In this document: positions 7,500 through 15,499 of the stretch, in pieces
Layout of the letters: every line of letters begins with the position of its first letter
Numbering within the stretch: the stretch's first letter is position 1
Assembly: GCA_038326725.1 (NCBI GenBank)
Contig: JBBQKI010000033.1
Coordinates: forward strand, 1 to 21,884
Direction of reading: 5' to 3'
DNA length: 21,884 nt
Source of the DNA: JBBQKI01 sp038326725
Lineage (GTDB): Bacteria > Bacteroidota > Bacteroidia > Flavobacteriales > Flavobacteriaceae
Notes under the pieces: model-generated
Seen by the model: only the letters and a program-made list of their open reading frames with translations
The model's database searches: none
What the model was told of the DNA's origin: nothing
Translations under genes and position numbers: made by a program

Positions 7500-7536
7500 A
7501 AAAAATCCCGATTCAACTCTTGAATCGGGATTTTTT
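7500..7536. terminator. Bidirectional terminator between convergent genes
   Basis: ATCCCGATTCAA and TTGAATCGGGAT pair perfectly around a 3-nt loop (7517-7519), flanked by A run on the left and T run on the right. It serves the lipoprotein gene on plus and the large secreted protein gene (stop at 7554) on minus. Confidence 0.9.
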
Positions 7537-7553
7537 ATTCTTAAATTTTTGTT

Positions 7554-10109
7554 CTATCTATTGATTACCAATTTCTTTGTAAAAGATTTCTTCCCATTAT
7601 TTACCTTCACAAAATATATTCCGCCTGCAATTCCATCGGTTTTTACTGTGATGTTTTTGTTTGCTCCAAAATTTCCGCTGAACAAATCCTTTATCTTTTT
7701 CCCCGAAATATCGTAAAGTTGCACCGTTCCTTCAGAAGAAAGATTTTGTGAAATTGTAAATTCTGAAGTAGTGGGATTTGGATATATTATGATTGAATTT
7801 TCAGTCAATTCATTTTCGCCCACATTCAAAATATCGCCAACATCATAACTGTGCATCGCTCTTCCGAAGGTGCCGGCAAAAAGCGTTTCTGTAGGTTCGT
7901 GGAATTTTATATCCATTACCACGGTTAGTGGGAGGTTGTTTCCTAAAATGGTCCAATTTGCACCATCGTCTTCGGAATACCAAACGTTCAAGTCTGTCGC
8001 TACAAAAAGCATATTTTCCGCAGGATAGGTGATAATGTCATTCACGGGAATGTTTGGAAGATTTGAAGAAATATCCGTCCAATTCTGCCCACCATCCGTA
8101 GTTTTAAAAACGTGCGGGGTATAAACCAAATATTTAAAACCGGAAACAGTAACATAGGCAACCATATCATCACTTGGAACCATCGCGATGGAAGTGATGT
8201 ATTGATCCGGCAGGCCAGCGCTAACGTCTGTCCAAGTTGTACCACCGTCAAAAGTTACGTTCACGTTTCCGTCATCGCTTCCTGTATAAATCACATCGAG
8301 ATTGTTGTATGAAGAAGCAATAGCAGTAAGCGTTCCGAAAGCAAGCGAACCACTTGGGTGAAGGCCATCCGTTAAATCAGGACTAATCACGGACCAGTTT
8401 GAAGCTCTGTTTGAAGTATATAATCTGTTGGTTCCATAATAAAGAATTTCGTGGTCAAAAGGCGAAATAATCACAGGCGTGTTCCAGTTGTTCCTATCAC
8501 TTCCACTGATTCCGTTTGTCGCTCCATTGAAAGAATTTCCGCCATTCGTACTTCTACCTAAATTTCCGTATTGAGATTCCACATAAATATAATTGTTATC
8601 CACAGGATCCACATTTACGTGGAAACCATCACCGCCCCAAATGGAGTTCCAGTCACTCGCTCCGCCAGTAATAGTTCGGATAGTATTATTGTCTTGCGTA
8701 CCGCCGTAAAGTCTTTCCGGCTGGATTTTGTCCACCTCAATATTATAAAATTGGGTTATAGGGAGGTTTAAAAATTTAGTCCAACTACTGCCACCATCAT
8801 TCGAAATATAAGCGCCTCCATCATTTCCAGCTAGCATAAAATTGCTGTTAGTTCGGGAAAAATCCAGTGCATGATGATCTACGTGCATTCCATTTAGCGT
8901 ACTCCATGATGAACCACTATTGGTGGATTTTGCAATTTCAAACCCAACAATATACACTTCAGAGGAATTGGTTGGGTTAATGCGAACATTTCCAAAATAC
9001 CACCCAAAATTTGCGTCAATTCCGCTCAACGCTCCCGCAGGTGTTACAAGTGTCCAATTATTTCCATTGTCGGTGGATTTGTAAAGGCCATTGAATTCAT
9101 TGGTAATTTCATTCGTAGTAAATCTCGCATAAACCGTGGCTGGATCAGATTCTGAAACAGCGATACCAATTCTTCCTGTTTGTGCATTTGGAGCAGGCAA
9201 ACCATTTGCCACACCAAGTTCAGTCCAAGTAGTACCTCCATCCAGAGAACGATGGATTGCAGAAGTTACTCCGCCATAATCGCGTTGCCAAGGTTTACGA
9301 GTGCGCTCCCACATTGCAGCATAAATAATGTTTGTATTTGCCACGTTCATGGCAACATCTATTGCTGCTGTAGAATCGGTTACAAAGAGAACCTGTTCCC
9401 AGCTTCCGCCGCCATTAGTGGTTCTATAGATTCCTCGCTCAATGTTCTTGCCGTATAATTCCCCGGTAGCTGCAGCAAAAACCCGGTCTGGGTTTGTGGG
9501 ATCAACTATAATTCGGCCAATGTGATTGCTTTCCGGCAAACCCACGTTTGTCCAAGTATCGCCTGCATCGTTACTTCTGTAAATTCCATCGCCAAAATAG
9601 GCTCCGTCGGTAGCGCTTCCATTCGCTTCGCCTGTTCCGGCGTAAATTCGTTGTGAATTTGAGGGAGCTATAGCAATATCGCCAATGGAAAGCTTGGCTT
9701 CTTGGTCAAAAATTGGGGTCCAGTTTGCACCGGCATCATAACTTCTGAAAATTCCGCCAGTTGCTGTAGCTACATAAAGATGGTCATCATTATCGGGAGC
9801 AATGGCAACGTCTGTAACGCGTCCGCCAGTATTTAAAGGTCCAACAAATGTCCATTCACCACCCATTTCTGGAGATCGGTTTGCTATAATTTGTTTGGAT
9901 TGGAGGATAGCTTCTTTATAGGCTTCTTTATTGATGTAATTGTTTGGATAAGCGCGTTGATTGTACATCCACTCTGCGGGATATTCCATTTTTCCGGTTT
10001 CTTTTTCTTCGGAATCTTCTTCCGAGTTATTTTTACAACTCGATAAAATAAATATTGAAAGGAATGTTAGGGCAATTAAATTTAAGGGAAGTTTGTAATT
10101 TTTCATCAA
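7554..10109 (-). CDS. Secreted Asp-box/VPS10-like beta-propeller with type IX sorting domain
   Basis: The 851-aa exported protein is built from BNR/Asp-box repeats (S-x-D-x-G-x-x-W). At least ten copies are readable, for example SYDAGANW, SNDAGDTW, SLDGGTTW, STDNGNNW, SNDGGSSW, TFDGGTTW, TTDGGQNW and SEDDGANW. These form sortilin/VPS10-type or sialidase-like propellers. The C-terminal about 85 residues (IIIYPNPTTSEFTISQ, LYDISGKKI, GGIYFVKV, KKLVINR) are a type A Por-secretion tail, directing type IX secretion and cell-surface attachment. The N-terminus has a signal with lipobox-like ILSSC (Cys25) followed by the acidic stretch KNNSEEDSEEKE, an unusual partner for a type IX tail. No sialidase RIP motif or active-site set was noticed, so a binding role is as likely as catalysis. 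It lies 66 nt after the metallo-hydrolase gene. Confidence 0.9.
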   Translation of the reverse strand: MMKNYKLPLNLIALTFLSIFILSSCKNNSEEDSEEKETGKMEYPAEWMYNQRAYPNNYINKEAYKEAILQSKQIIANRSPEMGGEWTFVGPLNTGGRVTDVAIAPDNDDHLYVATATGGIFRSYDAGANWTPIFDQEAKLSIGDIAIAPSNSQRIYAGTGEANGSATDGAYFGDGIYRSNDAGDTWTNVGLPESNHIGRIIVDPTNPDRVFAAATGELYGKNIERGIYRTTNGGGSWEQVLFVTDSTAAIDVAMNVANTNIIYAAMWERTRKPWQRDYGGVTSAIHRSLDGGTTWTELGVANGLPAPNAQTGRIGIAVSESDPATVYARFTTNEITNEFNGLYKSTDNGNNWTLVTPAGALSGIDANFGWYFGNVRINPTNSSEVYIVGFEIAKSTNSGSSWSTLNGMHVDHHALDFSRTNSNFMLAGNDGGAYISNDGGSSWTKFLNLPITQFYNIEVDKIQPERLYGGTQDNNTIRTITGGASDWNSIWGGDGFHVNVDPVDNNYIYVESQYGNLGRSTNGGNSFNGATNGISGSDRNNWNTPVIISPFDHEILYYGTNRLYTSNRASNWSVISPDLTDGLHPSGSLAFGTLTAIASSYNNLDVIYTGSDDGNVNVTFDGGTTWTDVSAGLPDQYITSIAMVPSDDMVAYVTVSGFKYLVYTPHVFKTTDGGQNWTDISSNLPNIPVNDIITYPAENMLFVATDLNVWYSEDDGANWTILGNNLPLTVVMDIKFHEPTETLFAGTFGRAMHSYDVGDILNVGENELTENSIIIYPNPTTSEFTISQNLSSEGTVQLYDISGKKIKDLFSGNFGANKNITVKTDGIAGGIYFVKVNNGKKSFTKKLVINR

Positions 10110-10175
10110 TAAAGATTTAGCATTTTATTTTTTAAGGGAATGAATTTTGTAATTCGATGATTGTAAATATCGCAA

Positions 10176-10970
10176 TTATTTTTTCGGATACCAATCCAAT
10201 TGTGTAACCTTAACTTCAGGGCTTCCTGCTTCAACCAACGATTTAAATTTGGCAACATCACTCAGCCCTTCCGTGCCCCGATAATGATAGGGATAAACGG
10301 TTTTTGGTTTAAAAGCCAATACTGCGTCGGCAGCACTTTCAACGTTCATGGTATAGGGTAAATTCATACAAACGAAGGCGATGTCAATATTTTTAAGATT
10401 GCGCATTTCGGGAATATCCTCGGTATCGCCGGAAATGTAAATGCGTTTTCCATTTCTTTCAAGTACATATCCGTTGCCTCTACCTTTTTCGTGGAATTTT
10501 AAAGCTTCGGGACGAAGATTGTACATGGGAATCGCTTCAATTTCCATTTCAAAATCGTTCATCAAATCACCATTGTTAATGATTTGAGTTTTGTTTCGAA
10601 GGTTTTCAGGCAATTTTTCAAAAACTGCTTTTGGTGCAAATAAAATAGTCCCGAAATTCACTAATGAATCCAGCGTGGAAATGTCCATATGATCGCCATG
10701 AATATCCGTAACCAAAATCATATTCGGGGCGGGATGTTCTGAATAGAGCGCGGCTCCACCCACGGGATCCACATAAATTATGGTTCCGTCCCAGTTTAAA
10801 ACCATTGAGGCATGGGATATTGGATGTATCATCAAATCAATTTTATCGGCCTCACGGTTGCTTGAAAGTTCTTCCGTGGACCCAATAACAGGATTGTTTT
10901 TGGCTTCTTTTTTATTGTTGCACCCAATAAATAAAAAAATACTTAGAATTAAAAAAACCGCTTTTTTCAT
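10176..10970 (-). CDS. MBL-fold metallo-hydrolase lipoprotein, UlaG-like
   Basis: The 264-aa product (start MKKAVFLIL) begins with a lipoprotein signal (LFIGC, Cys17) and continues as a metallo-beta-lactamase fold. The metal motif reads T-D-I-H91-G-D93-H94-M-D, so the first His of the classical HxHxDH is Asp89, as I remember for a periplasmic/outer Bacteroidota subgroup. Further ligand candidates are D in ISGDTED and H in YPYHYRG. An early HPISHASMVL stretch is typical of UlaG-like hydrolases. The substrate is unknown. An upstream in-frame ATG (10997) would add 9 residues before the signal and is rejected. It lies 56 nt after hutG and before the secreted propeller, same strand. Confidence 0.88.
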   Translation of the reverse strand: MKKAVFLILSIFLFIGCNNKKEAKNNPVIGSTEELSSNREADKIDLMIHPISHASMVLNWDGTIIYVDPVGGAALYSEHPAPNMILVTDIHGDHMDISTLDSLVNFGTILFAPKAVFEKLPENLRNKTQIINNGDLMNDFEMEIEAIPMYNLRPEALKFHEKGRGNGYVLERNGKRIYISGDTEDIPEMRNLKNIDIAFVCMNLPYTMNVESAADAVLAFKPKTVYPYHYRGTEGLSDVAKFKSLVEAGSPEVKVTQLDWYPKK

Positions 10971-11026
10971 AATATGAATTTTTAAAATTAGCAACAATTA
11001 TATTTTAAATCCTCTTTAATAACTAC

Positions 11027-12034
11027 TTATTTCAAAGCAATTACTTCACTTATCAAATATGATATGGCCTTCCCAACTTGGTTCGGAAAAAGCCCATCCT
11101 TTGGTGAACCTTCGCAAATATGAAGGTAAATTGCGTTTTCGTTTTTTGAAAAATGGGAAACAAAATTTCGGGCGTCATTCAACGAAAATCCACTGGGGGA
11201 AATGGCGCTGCTGCCCATCATTTCGATGGCATCCAAATCAACTTCAATCCCGAAACTATTTCCACTGGAAAAAGTTTCGGCCTGTGCCAAAGCTTCGGAA
11301 AAAGACAATCTTTGATTCACTGAAATATCTTCAAATAAACTGAAAGCAATCCTATCCGATTTTATTTTGATTAAATCAAAAATTGCCTGGGGCGTATAAT
11401 TTTTGTGCAATCCGAAAATAAAATATTTGTCCAAAAATCCGTCTTCAAGCGCATACGAAAATCCATTGCCGCTGTGGCGGTGCTCCAAAGATCGAAAATC
11501 GGTATGTGCGTCAAAATTGATACAGTTTATTGGCTTTTGCAGGGCGGAGGAAACCCCGTTCAAAATTCCGTAACTGTTGTTGTGCCCGCCGCCAATGATG
11601 ATGGGGAATTTGTCTGCTGCAACAATATATTGTATGATTTTCGAAACTTGATGGTCAATTTGCGAAACAAGCTCGCCCAGTTTCTCAACATAGTGGGGAT
11701 CCGCAGCGGAAAGGGATTTTGCCTGTTCCATTTGGATATCACAATCAATTTCCCCCAATAGCACGATGTTTTCAGAATTTATAAACTCGTTTTTTTGAAG
11801 GTTTAAAAAGCCATTCATAACGGCTTCCCAAGCTTCGGCAGTGCCCGGTTTTCCATAATTGGAACGTACGCCAATATCTTCCGGGATCCCTAAAAGAACA
11901 TATTTTGCTGAACAATTATTTAGCCCAGCTAGGTTTTGCACAAATTGTACAGTTTCACCCATTTTGGTTTCCCCAGCCCTTTTCTTTATAAAGCGGGCAG
12001 TGTTTTTTTCTGAATATATTTTTAAAAAACTCAT
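11027..12034 (-). CDS. hutG: Formimidoylglutamase (ureohydrolase family)
   Basis: This is a binuclear Mn2+ ureohydrolase (arginase/agmatinase fold) of 335 aa. Motifs are GGGHNNSYG (H151), NFDAHTDFR (D175, H177, D179) and EVDLDAI (D266, D268), which provide all six metal ligands. The neighbouring imidazolonepropionase gene overlaps it by 4 bp, which points to hydrolysis of N-formimidoyl-L-glutamate to L-glutamate and formamide, the last step of histidine degradation. The usual SxDxDxxDP ending is relaxed (DLDAIEMMGSSAISPSG), as in the formimidoylglutamase branch. The protein is cytoplasmic with no signal. Arginase or agmatinase is less likely given the context. Confidence 0.88.
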   Translation of the reverse strand: MSFLKIYSEKNTARFIKKRAGETKMGETVQFVQNLAGLNNCSAKYVLLGIPEDIGVRSNYGKPGTAEAWEAVMNGFLNLQKNEFINSENIVLLGEIDCDIQMEQAKSLSAADPHYVEKLGELVSQIDHQVSKIIQYIVAADKFPIIIGGGHNNSYGILNGVSSALQKPINCINFDAHTDFRSLEHRHSGNGFSYALEDGFLDKYFIFGLHKNYTPQAIFDLIKIKSDRIAFSLFEDISVNQRLSFSEALAQAETFSSGNSFGIEVDLDAIEMMGSSAISPSGFSLNDARNFVSHFSKNENAIYLHICEGSPKDGLFPNQVGKAISYLISEVIALK

Positions 12035-13269
12035 TTTATTTCCTTGCCTTTTAGGATAACTGAATCGATTAGGTTACTCCCAAAAGAATAGGGCAAGTAG
12101 CCGTAAGATGGGATTTTTTTGGTAATGATGAGGTTGGCTTTTTTTCCTTTGGTAATACTGCCGTGCGTTTTGCTAAGGCCCATCGCGTAAGCTCCGTTAA
12201 TGGTTGCCGCATTAATGGCTTCCTCGGGCGTAAGTTTCATTTTGATACAGGCGGTAGAAATCACAAAATTCATGTTTCCGCTGGGCGAGGAGCCGGGATT
12301 ATAATCTGTGGCCAAGGCAAGGGGTAAACCGGCATCGATTATTATTCGTCCCGGGGTATAGGGAATTCCTAAAAAATAGGAGCAGGCCGGGAGGGCAACC
12401 GGCATGGTTATGGAATTTTTTAAAACCTTAATATCGTCATCCGTTATTATTTCTAAATGATCAACGCTTAAGGCGTTGTTTTTTACTCCAACAGCTACCC
12501 CGCCAATGGCATTGAACTGGTTGACATGGATTTTCGGAATCAAGCCATATTTTTTTGCCTCAGAAAGGATTTGGTCAGTTTCTTCAACTGAAAAATATCC
12601 TTCCTCGCAAAATACGTCCACAAATTCGGCCAATTTTTCTGCCGCTATTTTGGGAAGCATTTCTTCACAAAGCAATTTTATATATCCTGCTTTGTCGTTT
12701 TTAAATTTTAAGGGAAGGGCGTGCGCGCCTAAAAAAGTGGTTTTAATGGTGATGGAATATTCTTCAGCAAGTTTTTTTGCCACCCGGAGCATTTTTAATT
12801 CCCCTTCGGTAGTCAAACCGTAACCGCTTTTTATCTCGAGAGCACCGGTGCCAAGCCGCATTACTTCCTTCAGCCGTTTTGCAGATTGCTTAAAAAGTTC
12901 TTCTTCGTTGGTGTCGTTCAGTTTGTTTGCGCTGTTCAAAATTCCGCCACCTTTTTGGGCAATTTCTTGGTAGCTTAACCCATTAATACGGTCAACGAAT
13001 TCCTGTTCACGGTTGCCGGCATATACTAAATGTGTATGCGAATCGCACCATGCAGGAAGCACGATTTTTCCTTTACAGTCAATAGTTTTAAAAGCCTTGA
13101 ATTTTTTGATTTTGTCCATTGTCCCAAAATCCTCAATAATGCCTCGATCAATAAAAACCCAGGCATTTTGAAGGGTGGGGAGGTCCTTCATTTGAGAACC
13201 GCTTAACTTTTCGGGGGCGATGTCCCGCACTTGCAGCAATTCTTTAATATTTATGAGAAGTAATTTCAT
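12031..13269 (-). CDS. hutI: Imidazolonepropionase
   Basis: This amidohydrolase-family enzyme opens imidazolone-5-propionate to N-formimidoyl-L-glutamate. The 412-aa length is standard. Metal ligands are H78 and H80 (CDSHTHLVYAG), the His in KIHVNQFNAIGG and Asp in ATDYNPGSSPSG. The substrate-side motif KSGYGLTTEGELKMLRV and FLGAHALP are characteristic of HutI. It is first in the run, with its stop overlapping the hutG start (ATGA at 12031-12034), implying coupled translation. hutH and hutU are not in the window. It is transcribed divergently from the PLP enzyme gene with about 107 nt between start codons. Confidence 0.95.
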   Translation of the reverse strand: MKLLLINIKELLQVRDIAPEKLSGSQMKDLPTLQNAWVFIDRGIIEDFGTMDKIKKFKAFKTIDCKGKIVLPAWCDSHTHLVYAGNREQEFVDRINGLSYQEIAQKGGGILNSANKLNDTNEEELFKQSAKRLKEVMRLGTGALEIKSGYGLTTEGELKMLRVAKKLAEEYSITIKTTFLGAHALPLKFKNDKAGYIKLLCEEMLPKIAAEKLAEFVDVFCEEGYFSVEETDQILSEAKKYGLIPKIHVNQFNAIGGVAVGVKNNALSVDHLEIITDDDIKVLKNSITMPVALPACSYFLGIPYTPGRIIIDAGLPLALATDYNPGSSPSGNMNFVISTACIKMKLTPEEAINAATINGAYAMGLSKTHGSITKGKKANLIITKKIPSYGYLPYSFGSNLIDSVILKGKEIK

Positions 13270-13376
13270 AGGTTAAAGATATAAAACAGAAATCCCCAAA
13301 ACGCGATTCAAATGTAAATAAATGGTTTTGGTTGAAAGTAATTTATACCTTTAGGCTTCCGAAAAAACAGAGTAAA
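13270..13376. promoter_or_regulatory. Divergent promoter region between hutI and the PLP enzyme
   Basis: This 107-nt AT-rich spacer must hold both promoters. On plus, TACCTTTA (13346-13353) resembles the Bacteroidota -7 element TAnnTTTG, with TTTTG (13326-13330) upstream at somewhat short spacing. On minus, TATCTTTA just before hutI is similar. Both matches are imperfect. The plus-strand candidate lies downstream of the alternative ATG at 13332, supporting the start at 13377. Confidence 0.4.
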
Positions 13377-14555
13377 ATGAAGGCAAGAAAATTAGGTATA
13401 AACACCATTTGCACCCACGTGGGCGAATTGAAGGATGAACAATTTAAAGGGGCAATTTCCCCATTGTACATGTCAAGTTCCTATGCTTATGAAGATGTTG
13501 ATGTTAAACGCTACCCGCGCTATTTCAACACCCCAAACCAAGAAGCGTTGTGCAAAAAAATAGCCATGCTGGAAAAAAGCGAAGCTGCCCTAATTTTCGG
13601 TAGCGGAATGGCAGCAGTTAGCACCACATTATTGGCTTTTTTAAAGAGTGGCGACCATGTGGTTTTTCCCCAAACGCTCTACGGGGGAACTTATAATTTT
13701 GTGGTAGAAGAGCTTCATAAATTTGGGATTCAACATTCATTTGCCGAAGGTTTTTCGGAAGAAGATTTTCTTTCAAAAATAAAAGAAAATACGAAGGTTA
13801 TTTTTATCGAAACCCCTTCAAACCCTTTAATGCAAATGACGGATCTGGAAATTATTTCGCGAATAGCCAAAGCAAGGGACATTGTTACAATGATCGATAA
13901 CACATTTGCTTCTCCCATAAATCAAACCCCAGCAGATTTTGGAATTGATATTATGCTCCACAGTGCCACCAAATATATGGGCGGTCATAGTGACATTTGC
14001 GCAGGGGCGGTTGCAGCTTCGGAAATTCATATTAAAAGAATTTGGGACCTCGCCAAAAACTTGGGAGGCAGTCTTAGCGACCAGACAGTTTGGCTTCTGG
14101 AACGCAGTATGAAAACAATGGCACTACGGGTGAAAGCGCAAAACCGGAATGCACGGAAAATAGCCCGCTGGCTAGAAAAACATCCTTTAGTTGAAAAAGT
14201 ATATTATCCCGGGCTTAAAAGTCATCCAGACCATGAATTGGCAAAAAGACAAATGCGGGGCTTTACGGGGATGCTTTCCTTTGAAATTTTACATACGTTG
14301 GATTCCGATGCATTTTTAAAACATTTAAAATTAATAAAACCATCCATGAGTTTGGCCGGGGTTGAATCTACCATTGTTTCGCCAACCAAAACCTCGCATG
14401 CATTATTAAGTGCCGAGGAAAGAGAAAAGCAGGGAATTCGTGATGGCCTGCTGCGGTTTTCGGTGGGTATTGAAGAAAAGGAAGATTTAATGGCTGATTT
14501 AGATTTTGCCTTTGAAAACGTGAAAGTGATAAAACCTGAAAAGATTATTTTATGA
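13377..14555 (+). CDS. Trans-sulfuration PLP enzyme (cystathionine gamma-synthase/lyase or methionine gamma-lyase type)
   Basis: This is a fold-type I Cys/Met metabolism PLP enzyme, 392 aa from MKARKLGINT. K199 in HSATKYMGGHSD is the PLP Schiff-base Lys. D174 (MIDNTFASP) binds the pyridine nitrogen. YGGTYNF, FIETPSNPL, the SLSGVE-like SLAGVESTIVSPTKTSHA and the final GLLRFSVGIEEKEDL are family hallmarks. The exact reaction (gamma-synthase, gamma-lyase, beta-lyase or methionine gamma-lyase) cannot be fixed by eye. A longer start at 13332 is possible but sits in the promoter region. The last 4 bases overlap bshB1, so it is probably cotranslated with bacillithiol synthesis, which argues for a cysteine-supplying role; that is inference. 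Confidence 0.87.
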   Translation: MKARKLGINTICTHVGELKDEQFKGAISPLYMSSSYAYEDVDVKRYPRYFNTPNQEALCKKIAMLEKSEAALIFGSGMAAVSTTLLAFLKSGDHVVFPQTLYGGTYNFVVEELHKFGIQHSFAEGFSEEDFLSKIKENTKVIFIETPSNPLMQMTDLEIISRIAKARDIVTMIDNTFASPINQTPADFGIDIMLHSATKYMGGHSDICAGAVAASEIHIKRIWDLAKNLGGSLSDQTVWLLERSMKTMALRVKAQNRNARKIARWLEKHPLVEKVYYPGLKSHPDHELAKRQMRGFTGMLSFEILHTLDSDAFLKHLKLIKPSMSLAGVESTIVSPTKTSHALLSAEEREKQGIRDGLLRFSVGIEEKEDLMADLDFAFENVKVIKPEKIIL

Positions 14556-15268
14556 AGTTGGACATCCTCGCCATTGGGGCGCACCCGGACGATGTGGAAC
14601 TGGGCTGTGGCGCAACCCTCGCCAAAGAAATCCATAACGGTAAAAAAGTTGGGATACTCGATTTAACCAGAGGCGAACTTGGCACCCGAGGCTCTGCCGA
14701 GATTCGTGATGTTGAAGCCTTAATGGCCGCAAAAATTTTGGGGGTTAAATTCAGGCTTAATCTTGGTTTTGCAGATGGATTTTTTGAAAATAATATGACT
14801 TCACAACTTGAAGTCATCAAAATTATCCGAAAATACCAGCCGGATGTTGTGCTTTGTAATGCAGTGAAGGACCGCCATATAGACCACGAAAAAGGCGGTA
14901 AGTTGGTTAGTGATGCATGTTTTTTAAGTGGGTTGAAAAAAATTGAGACCATTCACGAGGGCAAGCACCAAAGTTCATGGCGGCCCAAACATGTGTTCCA
15001 TTACATACAATGGAAAAATTTAGAACCCGATTTTGTGGTGGACGTATCAGGTTTTTTGGACAAAAAATTGGAAGCCGTATTTGCCTTTGACAGTCAATTT
15101 CATAAACCGGAGGCCAATGAGCCGGAAACCCCCATTTCCTCGGTCAATTTTAAGGACAGCTTAACCTATCGGGCTCAAGATTTGGGCAGGATAATCGGGA
15201 CACAGCACGGCGAAGGTTTTTCGGTGGAAAGATATGTGGCGGTTAACTCGTTGAGCGATTTGATTTAA
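14552..15268 (+). CDS. bshB1: Bacillithiol biosynthesis deacetylase BshB1
   Basis: This LmbE/PIG-L family zinc deacetylase of 238 aa removes acetyl from GlcNAc-malate to give GlcN-malate, the second step of bacillithiol synthesis. The zinc and catalytic motif IGAHPDDVELGCG gives H12, D14 and D15. DRHIDHEKGGKLVSDACFLSG supplies the downstream His ligand. LDLTRGELGTRG and FHYIQW are typical of BshB1. The start overlaps the stop of the PLP enzyme gene (ATGA, 14552-14555). It is cytoplasmic. Other bsh genes are not in this window. Confidence 0.93.
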   Translation: MKLDILAIGAHPDDVELGCGATLAKEIHNGKKVGILDLTRGELGTRGSAEIRDVEALMAAKILGVKFRLNLGFADGFFENNMTSQLEVIKIIRKYQPDVVLCNAVKDRHIDHEKGGKLVSDACFLSGLKKIETIHEGKHQSSWRPKHVFHYIQWKNLEPDFVVDVSGFLDKKLEAVFAFDSQFHKPEANEPETPISSVNFKDSLTYRAQDLGRIIGTQHGEGFSVERYVAVNSLSDLI

Positions 15269-15288
15269 AAAAATGTTTTCTTTGGTTG

Positions 15289-15319
15289 TTGCGGAAACAT
15301 TGTATTTGCTTTATATTTG
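15289..15319 (+). promoter_or_regulatory. Bacteroidota-type promoter for tRNA-His
   Basis: TTG at 15289-15291 (-33) and TATATTTG at 15312-15319 (-7, consensus TAnnTTTG) are spaced by 20 nt. The tRNA starts about 50 nt downstream. Confidence 0.65.
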
Positions 15320-15369
15320 CGGTCTCTTTGAAAAAGCTTAAAACCTTTAAAAAGGGAATATTTTAAAAT

Positions 15370-15444
15370 GGTGGTTGTAGCTCAGTTGGTTAGAGCATTG
15401 GTTTGTGGTACCAAGGGTCGCGGGTTCGAGCCCCGTCTTCCACC
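15370..15444 (+). tRNA. tRNA-His (anticodon GTG)
   Basis: The cloverleaf reads: acceptor GTGGTTG from 15371 with the His-specific extra G-1 at 15370, D arm GCTC/GAGC, anticodon stem TTGGT/ACCAA with loop TTGTGGT (anticodon GTG), variable loop GGGTC, T arm GCGGG/CCCGT with loop TTCGAGC, acceptor CTTCCAC and C73 at 15444, which pairs with G-1. CCA is not fully encoded (CCAAA follows). Acceptor positions 5:68 and 6:67 are T opposite T, an unusual double mismatch. Confidence 0.93.
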
Positions 15445-15445
15445 C

Positions 15446-15482
15446 AAAAAAAAACCTCCCGGATTTCCGGGAGGTTTTTTTT
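15446..15482. terminator. Bidirectional terminator between tRNA-His and the M28 peptidase
   Basis: CCTCCCGG (15455-15462) and CCGGGAGG (15467-15474) pair perfectly with a 4-nt loop, flanked by nine A and eight T. It begins 2 nt after the tRNA and ends 17 nt before the stop of the minus-strand peptidase. Confidence 0.92.
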
Positions 15483-15499
15483 ATCATAATGCCAACAGC

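Noticed and set aside
13332..13376. Longer N-terminus for the PLP enzyme (15 extra residues)
   Set aside because: The extra residues do not fit the family and would place the start upstream of the candidate -7 element. The ATG at 13377 is better.
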